From Comamonas_C sp026954015 (GTDB taxonomy: Bacteria; Pseudomonadota; Gammaproteobacteria; Burkholderiales; Burkholderiaceae_C): a stretch of DNA of 64,000 nucleotides. Below are positions 16,510-24,662 of the stretch, piece after piece (the first letter of the stretch is position 1; each line of letters opens with the position of its first letter). A program made the position numbers and the translations under genes. The DNA is taken from the NCBI GenBank assembly GCA_035063785.1, contig JAPSFS010000013.1, positions 14,681 through 78,680 of the forward strand. The letters are read 5' to 3'. The notes under the pieces were generated by a model, which was not told the origin of the DNA, ran no database searches, and saw only the letters and a list, made by a program, of their open reading frames with translations.

Positions 16510-16809
16510 ATGGCACTCACCCCCGAAGACATCACGCGCATCGCCCGCCTCGCGCGGCTTGAACTCTCCAGCGCGCAGGCCGAGCGCATGCGCGCCACGA
16601 TCAACGACTTCTTCACCGTCGTCACGCAGATGCAGGCGGTGGACACCCACGGCGTGCAGCCGCTCGCGCACCCCCTGGCCGCGGTCGAGCCCGTGCAACT
16701 GCGCCTGCAGGACGACGTGGTGACCGAGCCCGACCGGCGCGACGCCTACCTGGCCAACGCACCCGCGAGCGAACGCGGGCTGTTCCTCGTGCCGCGGGTG
16801 ATCGAATGA
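16510..16809 (+). CDS. gatC: Asp-tRNA(Asn)/Glu-tRNA(Gln) amidotransferase subunit C
   Basis: A 99-residue subunit that wraps around and stabilises GatA in the GatCAB complex. It opens MALTPEDITRIARLARLEL, typical of GatC, and contains the QAVDTHGVQPLAHPL loop. Its stop overlaps the gatA start as ATGA. First gene of gatCAB. The in-frame extension upstream (to 16411) is rejected because it runs through the promoter region. Confidence 0.95.
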   Translation: MALTPEDITRIARLARLELSSAQAERMRATINDFFTVVTQMQAVDTHGVQPLAHPLAAVEPVQLRLQDDVVTEPDRRDAYLANAPASERGLFLVPRVIE

Positions 16810-18302
16810 GCGCAATGACCGGCGAACCGCACACCCTCGGCGTGGCCGCGCTGGCGCGCGCGCTGCGCGCCAAGCAGGTGAGCAGCGTGGAGCTTGCGCG
16901 GCACTTCCTCGCCCGCGCACGCGCGCACCAGCAGCTCGGCGCCTACCTCGCGCTCGACGATGAAGCCACGCTCGCGCAGGCACGCGCGCAGGACGCCGCC
17001 ATCGCAGCGGGCCAGGCGGCGCCACTCGCGGGCGTGCCCATCGCGCACAAGGACGTGTTCGTCACGCGCGACTTCCCCACCACCGCGGCCAGCAAGATGC
17101 TCGCGGGCTACCGCTCGCCATTTGACGCGACCATCGTCGAGCGGCTCGCGCAGGCGGGGTGCGTCACGCTCGGCAAGCTCAACTGCGACGAATTCGCGAT
17201 GGGCGGCTCCAGCGAGAACTCGGGCGTCGCGCCCGTGGGGTTCGATGCTCCGCAACCCGTGCGCAATCCGTGGGACACGGCGCGCGTGCCCGGCGGCTCG
17301 TCGGGCGGCTCGGCCGCGGCAGTGGCCGCACGCCTCGCGCCCGCGGCCACGGGCAGCGACACGGGCGGCTCGATTCGCCAGCCCGCGGGCTTTTGCGGCA
17401 TCACCGGCATCAAGCCCACCTATGGGCGCGCAAGCCGCTACGGCATGATCGCCTACGCCTCCAGCCTCGACCAGGCAGGCAGCATGGGCCGCTCGGCCGA
17501 GGACTGCGCGCTCATCCTCTCGGCCATGTGCGGAGCGGACGTAGCGCACGACGCCACCAGCGTGGATCGCCCCGCCGAGGACTACACGCAGGCGCTGGGC
17601 CAGCCCATCGACGGCCTGCGCATCGGCGTGCCCGAGGAGTTCTTCGGCGACGGCCTGGCCCCCGACGTGCGCGCGGCCATCGACGCGGCGCTGGCCGAAT
17701 ACGAAAAGCTCGGCGCCCGGCGCGTGGCGATCTCGCTGCCGCGCACGCACCTGGCGGTGCCGGTCTACTACATCCTGAGCCCGGCCGAGGCCAGCTCCAA
17801 CCTCTCGCGCTTCGACGGCGTGCGCTACGGCCACCGCGCCGCGCGGTACACCGACCTGCTGGACATGTACCAGAAGAGCCGCGCCGAGGGCTTCGGCGAG
17901 GAGGTCCAGCGCCGCATCATGATCGGCACCTACGTGCTCTCCGAGGGCTATTACGACGCCTATTACCTGCAGGCGCAGAAGGTGCGCCGTCTGATCGCGC
18001 AGGACTTCCAGCAGGCCTTCACGCAATGCGACGTGATCGCGGGCCCCGTGGCCCCGACGGTGGCGCCCGCCATCGGCGCGCAGACCGACCCGGTGACGAA
18101 TTACCTCGCCGACGTCTACACGCTGCCCGCCTCGCTCGCGGGGCTGCCCGGCCTCTCGCACCCCGTGGGCAGCGGCGCGCAGGATCTGCCCGTGGGCCTG
18201 CAGCTCATCGCCAACCACTTCCAGGAAGGGCGGCTGCTCGCCGCCGTGCACTGCTTCCAGCAGGCGACGGACTTTCACCTGCGCACGCCCGCCGGGTACT
18301 GA
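16806..18302 (+). CDS. gatA: Asp-tRNA(Asn)/Glu-tRNA(Gln) amidotransferase subunit A
   Basis: A 498-residue glutaminase subunit of the amidase-signature family that releases ammonia for transamidation of misacylated tRNA. The Ser-cisSer-Lys triad lies in IAHKDVF (about residue 80), PGGSSGGSAAAVAA and DTGGSIRQPAGFCG. It sits between gatC and gatB, overlapping the first and ending one base before the second, as expected for a complex made in equal amounts. Confidence 0.96.
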   Translation: MSAMTGEPHTLGVAALARALRAKQVSSVELARHFLARARAHQQLGAYLALDDEATLAQARAQDAAIAAGQAAPLAGVPIAHKDVFVTRDFPTTAASKMLAGYRSPFDATIVERLAQAGCVTLGKLNCDEFAMGGSSENSGVAPVGFDAPQPVRNPWDTARVPGGSSGGSAAAVAARLAPAATGSDTGGSIRQPAGFCGITGIKPTYGRASRYGMIAYASSLDQAGSMGRSAEDCALILSAMCGADVAHDATSVDRPAEDYTQALGQPIDGLRIGVPEEFFGDGLAPDVRAAIDAALAEYEKLGARRVAISLPRTHLAVPVYYILSPAEASSNLSRFDGVRYGHRAARYTDLLDMYQKSRAEGFGEEVQRRIMIGTYVLSEGYYDAYYLQAQKVRRLIAQDFQQAFTQCDVIAGPVAPTVAPAIGAQTDPVTNYLADVYTLPASLAGLPGLSHPVGSGAQDLPVGLQLIANHFQEGRLLAAVHCFQQATDFHLRTPAGY

Positions 18303-18303
18303 C

Positions 18304-19749
18304 ATGAACGCACCATTGATCGAGGGCTACGAAGTCGTGATCGGCTTCGAGACGCACGCCCAGCTCGCCACGCGGTCGAAGATCTTCAGCCGCGCCAGCA
18401 CCGCCTTTGGCGCCGAGCCGAACACGCACACCAGCCCGGTCGATCTGGCGCTGCCCGGCGCGCTGCCGGTGATGAACAGGAAGGCCGTGGAGTGCGCTAT
18501 CAAATTGGGCCTTGCACTTGGCTCCCACATTGCGCCAGAGAGCATTTTTGCCCGTAAAAATTACTTTTACCCCGACCTGCCCAAGGGCTACCAGATCAGC
18601 CAGTTCGAAATCCCCGTGGTGCAGGGCGGCAGCGTGTCGTTCTACCTCGGCGAAGAAAAGCGCACCGTGCGCCTGGTGCGCGCACACCTGGAGGAAGACG
18701 CGGGCAAGAGCCTGCACGAGGACTTCATCGGCCAGTCGGGCATCGACCTGAACCGCGCGGGCACGCCGCTGCTGGAGATCGTGACCGAGCCGGACATGTC
18801 CTCGTCCGCCGAGGCCGTGGCCTACGCCAAGGCGCTGCACCAGATCGTCACCTGGATCGGCATCTGCGACGGCAACATGCAGGAGGGGTCGTTCCGCTGC
18901 GACGCCAACGTCAGCGTGCGCAAGCCCGGCCAGCCGCTGGGCACGCGCCGCGAGATCAAGAACCTCAACAGCTTCAAGAACATGCAGCTGGCGATCGACT
19001 ACGAGATCCGCTGGCAGATCGAGCAGCTGGAGGACGGCCACGCGATCCGCCAGGCCACGGTGCTGTTCAACCCCGACACGGGCGAAACGCGCGCCATGCG
19101 CAGCAAGGAAGACGCGGCCGACTACCGCTACTTCCCCGATCCCGACCTGCCGCCGCTCGTGATCGCCGACGAATGGGTGGCGCAGGTCAAGGCGCAGATG
19201 CCCGAGCTGCCTCAGCACATGGCCGCGCGCTTCGTTGAGCAGTACGGCCTGCCCGAGTACGACGCCACCACGCTCACGCAAAGCCGGGCGATGGCGGACT
19301 ATTTCGAAGAAGCGGCACAGGCCTGCGGCCAGGCCAAGCTGGCGAGCAACTGGGTCATGGGCGAGATTTCGCGGCGCCTGAACCAGGAAGAGATCGGCAT
19401 GGAGGCGGTCAAGGTCACGAGCGGCCAGCTCGCCCGGCTCATCACGCGCATCCACGACGGCACGGTCTCCAACAACGCCGCGCGGCAGGTGTTCGAGGCG
19501 CTGTGGAACGGCGAGGCAGAAGACGTGGACGCGGTGATCGCGGCCAAGGGCCTCAAGCAGATGCAGGATACCGGCGCACTGGAAAAAATCATCGACGAGG
19601 TGATCGCCGCCAACCCGGGCAACGTCGAGCAAGTCAAGGCGGGCAAGGACAAGGCCTTCAACGCCCTGGTCGGCCAGGTGATGAAAGCCAGCAAGGGCAA
19701 GGCCAACCCGCAGCAGGTGAACGAAATACTCAAGGCCAAGATGGCCTGA
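18304..19749 (+). CDS. gatB: Asp-tRNA(Asn)/Glu-tRNA(Gln) amidotransferase subunit B
   Basis: A 481-residue kinase/transamidase subunit with the GatB signature (IGFETHAQLATRSKIF, NYFYPDLPKGYQISQFEIP, GIDLNRAGTPLLEI) and a C-terminal YqeY-like tRNA-binding tail ending GKANPQQVNEILKAKMA. Codons from about 18496 to 18570 (KLGLALGSHIAPESIFARKNYFY) use many A/T third positions, unlike the rest of the gene. The last 140 bases recur as a non-coding remnant near 22193-22331, beyond two transporter/regulator genes. Confidence 0.96.
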   Translation: MNAPLIEGYEVVIGFETHAQLATRSKIFSRASTAFGAEPNTHTSPVDLALPGALPVMNRKAVECAIKLGLALGSHIAPESIFARKNYFYPDLPKGYQISQFEIPVVQGGSVSFYLGEEKRTVRLVRAHLEEDAGKSLHEDFIGQSGIDLNRAGTPLLEIVTEPDMSSSAEAVAYAKALHQIVTWIGICDGNMQEGSFRCDANVSVRKPGQPLGTRREIKNLNSFKNMQLAIDYEIRWQIEQLEDGHAIRQATVLFNPDTGETRAMRSKEDAADYRYFPDPDLPPLVIADEWVAQVKAQMPELPQHMAARFVEQYGLPEYDATTLTQSRAMADYFEEAAQACGQAKLASNWVMGEISRRLNQEEIGMEAVKVTSGQLARLITRIHDGTVSNNAARQVFEALWNGEAEDVDAVIAAKGLKQMQDTGALEKIIDEVIAANPGNVEQVKAGKDKAFNALVGQVMKASKGKANPQQVNEILKAKMA

Positions 19750-19769
19750 TCGCCCTTTGCTCCCGCCGG

Positions 19770-20633
19770 TTAGCCAGCGTATTTTTTGGCCCCCGCCACG
19801 CATAGCACTGTGCCCAGCGTCGCCGCCAGCATGGCGGGGTTGACTGCTTCGTGCAGCAGCAGCGCCGCCAGTCCCAGGCCCATGAAAGGTTGCAGCAGTT
19901 GCAACTGTCCCACGGCGGCAATGCCGCCCAGGGCCAGGCCGCGGTACCAGAAGATGAAGCCGATCAGCATGCTGAACAGTGTCACATAGCCCAAACCGAG
20001 CCACGCCGGCCAGCGCACCTGCGCCAGCGACGGCGGCAGCACCCACCAGGTGAGCAGCACCATGGCCGGCAGCGCCAGCACCAGCGCCCAACTGATGACC
20101 TGCCAGCCCCCGAGGCGGCGCGAGAGCTGCGCACCTTCGGCGTAGCCCATGCCGCAGGCGACGATGGCCGCCACCATCAGCAGGTCGCCGCGCAGCGCCC
20201 CCGGCGCGCCGCCCCAGGCGGCGTAGCCCGCCACGCAGGCGCTGCCCAACAACGAGAACAGCCAGAACAGCGGGCGCGGACGCTCGCCGCCGCGCCATAC
20301 GGCAAACAACGCCGTGCTCAGCGGCAGCAGCCCCACGAACACCAGCGAGCGCGCCGCGCTGATGTGCTGCAGCGCCAACGCGCTGAGCAACGGAAAGCCC
20401 AGCACCACGCCCAGCGCGGTAAGCGCCAACGCTGGCAGATCCGCGGTGGCCGGACGGCGCTGGCGCAGCAACAAGAGCAGCCCCAGGCCCAGCAACGCGG
20501 CGATGCTGGCGCGCGCGCCCGTCAACAGCAACGGCGCAATGTCGGCCACCGCCACGCGCGTCGCCGGAAGCGATCCGGCAAAAATGGCCACACCGACCAA
20601 CCCGTTGACCCAGCCGCTGGTGGTTTTCTCCAT
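19770..20633 (-). CDS. EamA/DMT-superfamily transporter (RhaT/YdcZ-like exporter)
   Basis: A 287-residue inner-membrane protein with ten predicted helices in two EamA repeats, for example VGVAIFAGSLPATRVAVADIAPLL in the first and GWQVISWALVLALPAMVLLTWW in the second. Such carriers usually export amino acids or metabolites. It diverges from a MocR-type regulator, a pairing usual for DMT exporters under PLP-dependent control. It lies within the segment that separates gatB from its duplicated 3' end, so it may have been acquired. Confidence 0.85.
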   Translation of the reverse strand: MEKTTSGWVNGLVGVAIFAGSLPATRVAVADIAPLLLTGARASIAALLGLGLLLLLRQRRPATADLPALALTALGVVLGFPLLSALALQHISAARSLVFVGLLPLSTALFAVWRGGERPRPLFWLFSLLGSACVAGYAAWGGAPGALRGDLLMVAAIVACGMGYAEGAQLSRRLGGWQVISWALVLALPAMVLLTWWVLPPSLAQVRWPAWLGLGYVTLFSMLIGFIFWYRGLALGGIAAVGQLQLLQPFMGLGLAALLLHEAVNPAMLAATLGTVLCVAGAKKYAG

Positions 20634-20714
20634 GCATCACTCCCGTGTTCGAGGGAATGGAGTACATCACCGGCACCCGCTGACGTCGAGGCACAATACA
20701 GCACAATTTTTAAG

Positions 20715-20744
20715 AACTGTATCGCACACAAATCCAGTACAGTT
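20715..20744. promoter_or_regulatory. Inverted repeat AACTGTA / TACAGTT, probable MocR operator
   Basis: Perfect 7-bp arms (20715-20721 and 20738-20744) lie in the 131-bp gap between the divergent exporter and MocR genes. MocR-type regulators bind short repeats of this kind in shared promoters, so both genes are probably controlled from here. Confidence 0.5.
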
Positions 20745-20764
20745 ACTCAAGTCAGCCGCATACC

Positions 20765-22156
20765 ATGCAAGCCCAAGGCACTCGTATCGCTTCGGTTATT
20801 CACACCGTCCGCACGCGCATTGCCGCGCGCAGTTACGCGCCGGGCGCGCGTCTGCCGTCGGTGCGCGCGCAGGCGCAGACCATGGGGCTGTCGGTCTCGA
20901 CCGTGGTGCAGGCCTACGAGCGGCTGGCTGCCGAGGGGCTGATCACCGCCCGCCCAGGATCGGGCTTTTACGTGACGGGGCCGACGGCGCCACTGGCACT
21001 CATGGAAATGGCGCCGCAAATCGAGCGCGATATCGACCCGCTGTGGGTGTCGCGCCAGTCACTCGAATCGGACGGCGGCATGCTCAAACCCGGCTGTGGC
21101 TGGCTGCCCGCCGACTGGATGTACCACGACGGCATGCGCCGCGCACTACGCACCCTGGCGCGTGCGAATGCCGCCGAACTGGCCGACTACGACACGCCGC
21201 TGGGCCACTCGGGGTTGCGCCAGGTGCTGGCGCGGCGCATGGCGGCCTGCGGCATCGAGGCCACACCGGGACAGGTGCTGCTGACCGGCTCGGGCACGCA
21301 GTCCATAGACCTCATCTGCCGCCTGCTGCTGGAACCGGGCGACGCGGTGCTGCTCGACGACCCCTGCTACTTCAATTTCCACGCACTCCTGCGCGCGCAC
21401 CGCGTGCGTGCCGTGGGCGTTCCGTATACGCCGCAAGGGCCGGACTTGGCGGCCTTCGAAGCGGCGCTGCAGGCGAACCACCCACGCCTGTACATCACCA
21501 ACTCGGCCATACACAACCCCACGGGCGCGGTGCTGACGTCGGCAGTGGCGCATCGGCTGCTCAAGCTGGCGGGGGACGCCGCCCTGACCATCGTGGAAGA
21601 CGACATCTTTGCCGACTTCGAGCACAGCCCGGCCCCGCGCCTGGCCGCCTTCGACGGCCTGGAGCGCGTGCTGCACATCGGCAGTTTTTCAAAAACGATA
21701 TCCGCGTCGCTGCGCTGCGGCTACATCGCTGCGCGTGCCGACTGGATCGACGCGCTGACCGACCTGAAGATCGCCACCGGCTTTGGCGGAGCGCAGTTGG
21801 CCGCATCCATCGTGCACCAGGTGCTGACCGACAGCGGCTACCGCCGCCACCTGCAGGCACTGCGTCAGCGGCTGGCGCATCGCATGCACCAGAGCATTCC
21901 CCGTCTGGAGGCATTGGGACTGCATCCCTGGCTGGTGCCGCAAGCGGGCATGTTCGTCTGGTGCCACTTGCCTCCACCAGCGGACGCCGCGGCGTTGGCG
22001 CGCACCTGCCTGCGGCACGGCGTGGTACTGGCGCCCGGAAACGTGTTCAGCCAAACCCCTAGCGCCAGCGGCTTTGTGCGCCTGAACGTCGCGCAAATGG
22101 ACGACGAACGAACGTTCACGCAGCTGGCTCGGGCACTGGCCGAACCAGCTGCATAG
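20765..22156 (+). CDS. MocR/PdxR-type transcriptional regulator (GntR HTH plus aminotransferase domain)
   Basis: A 463-residue fusion. Residues about 5-75 are a GntR winged helix-turn-helix (ARLPSVRAQAQTMGLSVSTVVQAYERLAAEGLI). After a linker, residues about 105-455 form a class-I aminotransferase fold with NPTGAVL, the active-site lysine in IGSFSKTISASLRCGYIA and the closing GFVRLNVAQ. In this family the aminotransferase part senses PLP or an amino compound rather than catalysing. The gene probably controls the adjacent exporter. It ends 36 bp before the gatB remnant. Confidence 0.9.
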   Translation: MQAQGTRIASVIHTVRTRIAARSYAPGARLPSVRAQAQTMGLSVSTVVQAYERLAAEGLITARPGSGFYVTGPTAPLALMEMAPQIERDIDPLWVSRQSLESDGGMLKPGCGWLPADWMYHDGMRRALRTLARANAAELADYDTPLGHSGLRQVLARRMAACGIEATPGQVLLTGSGTQSIDLICRLLLEPGDAVLLDDPCYFNFHALLRAHRVRAVGVPYTPQGPDLAAFEAALQANHPRLYITNSAIHNPTGAVLTSAVAHRLLKLAGDAALTIVEDDIFADFEHSPAPRLAAFDGLERVLHIGSFSKTISASLRCGYIAARADWIDALTDLKIATGFGGAQLAASIVHQVLTDSGYRRHLQALRQRLAHRMHQSIPRLEALGLHPWLVPQAGMFVWCHLPPPADAAALARTCLRHGVVLAPGNVFSQTPSASGFVRLNVAQMDDERTFTQLARALAEPAA

Positions 22157-22192
22157 CCAAACGCACGGCACAAACATGGACGCGTCGACTGC

Positions 22193-22331
22193 CGGCCCCG
22201 CCAACGTCAAGCAGCGCAGGGCCGGCAAGGACAAGGCTTTCAACGCTCCGGTCGGTCAGGTCGTGAAGACCCCCAAAGGCAAGGCCAACCCGCAGCAGGT
22301 CAATGATCTTTTGAGAGCCAAATTGACCCGA
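22193..22331 (+). pseudogene. Duplicated 3' end of gatB (non-functional remnant)
   Basis: The frame through this stretch reads AGKDKAFNAPVGQV and GKANPQQVNDLLRAKL, matching the C-terminus of GatB (AGKDKAFNALVGQV, GKANPQQVNEILKAKM) with scattered substitutions. No start or upstream gatB sequence is present. The remnant shows that the exporter-MocR segment was placed at the gatB 3' end by recombination that copied this end. A dispersed ATAGCTG repeat begins where the similarity fades. Confidence 0.85.
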
Positions 22332-22370
22332 AGCACTTGCCTGAAAAGCGCGAGCAGCTATTGCAAAAAT
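22318..22370 (-). repeat. Dispersed ATAGCTG repeat
   Basis: Read on the minus strand it contains ATAGCTGCTCGCGCTTTTC, then GGCAAGTGCTTCGGGTCAATTTGG. It lies between the gatB remnant and the convergent DUF4124 gene. Confidence 0.7.
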
Positions 22371-22383
22371 AGCGCTCAGGTCT

Positions 22384-23076
22384 TCAGCGGCGCATCGAAG
22401 ACGACGGGGGCGGCGCCACCTTCTCCTGTGATTCGCGCTGCTGCGCCCAGAGCTGGCGCAGCTTGGCGAGCTCGGCGTCGAAACGCTCGTTCACGCGCTG
22501 CTTTTCCTTGTTCTGGCTCGCGATGAAACGTTCCTGCTCGGCCACCGCTTCGTCGTTCTCGGCAAACAGCCGCTGCAACTTGGCGGGTGCCTTGGCCAGT
22601 TCGCCACGATAGAACTGCAGCTCTTCCTGCAAGGGTTTGCGGTCGGCGCGCAGTGTGGTGAGGCGCCGCTGCGAGACCGCGATCAATTCGTCGATCTGAC
22701 CGAGCACCTGCTCGCGCTCCATCTGGTGCGAGGCTTCATCGGGATAACGCGCCACCAGCACGCGCTCGGCACGCCGTTCGGCCACGATGCGCGCGCGTTC
22801 CTGCGCCTCCTTGCGGCGCTGCGCCTCCAGCGCGGCCCGTTCGTGCTCGGTCAGCGTGGGGCCCAGGCGCCGGCGCTCGGCCCCGGTTGCGTCAAGCACC
22901 CGCTGCTCGCGGTCGCTGCAGGCGGCGATCGGCCGGTCAGCCGTCAGCCGCCGGCCATTGGCATCAATGCAGGTGTAGACCTCGCCCGTGGCAGCCCCCG
23001 GCTGCGGCTGCGCGAGCGCGCCAACGCTGCCCAGCGCCGCGCACACCACCCACATTCCCATCCTGCGCACCGTCAT
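22384..23076 (-). CDS. DUF4124-type periplasmic coiled-coil protein
   Basis: A 230-residue secreted protein. The signal peptide (RMGMWVVCAALGSVGALAQ) is followed by a DUF4124-like motif VYTCIDANGRRLTADRPIAACSDREQRVLD with two cysteines, then a long charged helical region (about residues 75-220) very rich in Glu, Arg and Gln that should form a coiled coil. Function unknown. The ATG at 23076 overlaps the pyrE stop as TGATG, so the two are translated together, although no functional link is known. Confidence 0.75.
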   Translation of the reverse strand: MTVRRMGMWVVCAALGSVGALAQPQPGAATGEVYTCIDANGRRLTADRPIAACSDREQRVLDATGAERRRLGPTLTEHERAALEAQRRKEAQERARIVAERRAERVLVARYPDEASHQMEREQVLGQIDELIAVSQRRLTTLRADRKPLQEELQFYRGELAKAPAKLQRLFAENDEAVAEQERFIASQNKEKQRVNERFDAELAKLRQLWAQQRESQEKVAPPPSSSMRR

Positions 23077-23801
23077 CACTGCTGCGTTCCTTTCGCCACC
23101 GGGCCGGCATCGACACCGTAGCGCGCGCGGTAAGCCAGCACGCGCTCGCGGTGGGTCTGCATCGTACCGTCGCCCGCCTCACCTGCGAGGTAGTCGAGCA
23201 GATCGGCCAGCGTGGCGATCGCGCACACCTGCAGGCCCAGCTCCCGGCGCACGTACTGCACCGCGCTGTGCGGCACATCGTGGCCGTCCTCCGTCGCCAT
23301 CTCCTGGCGGTCGAGCGCGATGGCCACGGCGTGCGGCGTCGCACCCGCCGCGCGGATGAGTGCGATCGACTCGCGCGCCGCGGTGCCCGCGCTCATCACA
23401 TCATCGACGATCAGCACCCGTCCCTTGAGGGGTGCGCCCACGAGCGTGCCCCCCTCACCGTGATCCTTGGCTTCCTTGCGGTTGTAGGCGAACGGCACGT
23501 TGCGCCCCAGGCGCGCGAGCTCGATGGCCACCGCGCTCGCCAGCACGATGCCCTTGTAGGCCGGACCGAACACCATGTCGAACGCCACGCCACTGGCGAG
23601 CAGCGCCTGTGCATAGAATTGCGCAAGCCGACCCAGCTTGGCGCCATCGTCGAACAGCCCGGCATTGAAGAAGTACGGGCTCATGCGCCCGGCCTTGGTC
23701 TTGAATTCACCAAAGCGCAGCACGCCGCACTCGACGGCGAAGCGCACGAAATCCTGCGCCAGATCGCCCTCACCCGGCCCGCGCCGATCCACCTGCCCCA
23801 T
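23076..23801 (-). CDS. pyrE: Orotate phosphoribosyltransferase
   Basis: A 241-residue enzyme of pyrimidine synthesis that joins orotate and PRPP to make OMP. The PRPP-binding motif VLIVDDVMSAGTAARE lies mid-protein, the FKTKAGRMSPYFFNAGLFDDG segment is typical of proteobacterial PyrE, and the flexible loop NRKEAKDHGEGGTLVG is intact. The start at 23801 gives MGQVDRRGPGEGDLAQDFVRFA. This ATG shares two base pairs with the start of the divergent xth gene, so each gene's promoter must lie within the other's coding sequence or the transcripts are nearly leaderless. Confidence 0.93.
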   Translation of the reverse strand: MGQVDRRGPGEGDLAQDFVRFAVECGVLRFGEFKTKAGRMSPYFFNAGLFDDGAKLGRLAQFYAQALLASGVAFDMVFGPAYKGIVLASAVAIELARLGRNVPFAYNRKEAKDHGEGGTLVGAPLKGRVLIVDDVMSAGTAARESIALIRAAGATPHAVAIALDRQEMATEDGHDVPHSAVQYVRRELGLQVCAIATLADLLDYLAGEAGDGTMQTHRERVLAYRARYGVDAGPVAKGTQQ

Positions 23802-24615
23802 GACGACTCCCGTGTTCACGCTGACCAGCCTCAACCTCAACGGCATACGTTCCGCAACCGCCAAGGGCCTGGAGCCCTGGGTTGCGCAACTGCGTCCGGA
23901 TTGTATTTGCGTGCAGGAACTCAAGGCCCAGGCGGGCGATGTGGCCGGCCGCTTTGAAGCGCTCGCGGGCATGGCGGGGTACTTCCAGTTCGCCGAGAAG
24001 AAGGGCTATTCGGGCGTGGGCATCTACACCCGCCACGAGCCCAGCACCGTGGTCACCGGCTTCGACTGCCCCGAATTCGACGCCGAGGGGCGCCTCGTGG
24101 AACTGCGCTTCGACACCCCGGCGCGCAAGTTCTCGGTCATCAGCGCGTATTTTCCGAGCGGCTCGTCCGGCGAAGACCGGCAGCAGGCCAAGTACCGGTT
24201 CCTCGACACGATTGCCCCGCACCTGGCGCGCCTGCAGGCCGAGCGCGACTTCATCCTCTGCGGCGACCTCAACATCGCGCACCAGCAGATCGACCTGAAG
24301 AACTGGCGCGGCAACCAGAAGAACAGCGGCTTCCTGCCCGAGGAACGCGCGTGGATGAGCCGGCTGCTCGCCCATGACGGTGAGCACGAACCATTGGTGG
24401 ACGTGTACCGCCATCTGCACCCCGATACCACCGACGCCTGCTACACATGGTGGAGCAACCGTGGACAGGCCTGGGCCAACAACGTCGGGTGGCGCATCGA
24501 CTACCACCTCGCCACCGCCACGCTGGCAGCGCAGGCGCTGGAGACGTCGATCTACAAGGCCGAGCGCTTCAGCGACCACGCGCCGATCACGGTGCGCTAC
24601 GCCTTCGGTCTATAG
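23800..24615 (+). CDS. xth: Exodeoxyribonuclease III
   Basis: A 271-residue AP endonuclease / 3'-5' exonuclease of the EEP superfamily. It opens TSLNLNGIRSATAKGLEPWV with the catalytic Asn, then has QELKAQ (metal-binding Glu), CGDLNIAHQQIDLKN (Asp/Asn pair) and ends with RIDYHLAT and FSDHAPI (catalytic Asp-His). All active-site residues are present. The gene diverges from pyrE with overlapping start codons. Confidence 0.92.
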   Translation: MTTPVFTLTSLNLNGIRSATAKGLEPWVAQLRPDCICVQELKAQAGDVAGRFEALAGMAGYFQFAEKKGYSGVGIYTRHEPSTVVTGFDCPEFDAEGRLVELRFDTPARKFSVISAYFPSGSSGEDRQQAKYRFLDTIAPHLARLQAERDFILCGDLNIAHQQIDLKNWRGNQKNSGFLPEERAWMSRLLAHDGEHEPLVDVYRHLHPDTTDACYTWWSNRGQAWANNVGWRIDYHLATATLAAQALETSIYKAERFSDHAPITVRYAFGL

Positions 24616-24662
24616 CGCGCGCGGCTGCCGCGCAACGCCGTCGCCAGCGCCTGAGCAAGGCG

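Noticed and set aside
18496..18545. A further copy of the ATAGCTG repeat within gatB
   Set aside because: Only the word GCTATCAAAT is shared; the rest does not align and the protein sequence is the normal GatB sequence.
18205..20706. Long minus-strand open frame across gatB and the DMT exporter (833 codons)
   Set aside because: It lacks any motif, crosses the stop of gatB on the other strand, and is in a different frame from the real exporter gene.
22176..22526. Small protein-coding gene downstream of the MocR gene
   Set aside because: Its first third is the gatB remnant and the rest runs into the antisense of the DUF4124 gene; there is no ribosome site.
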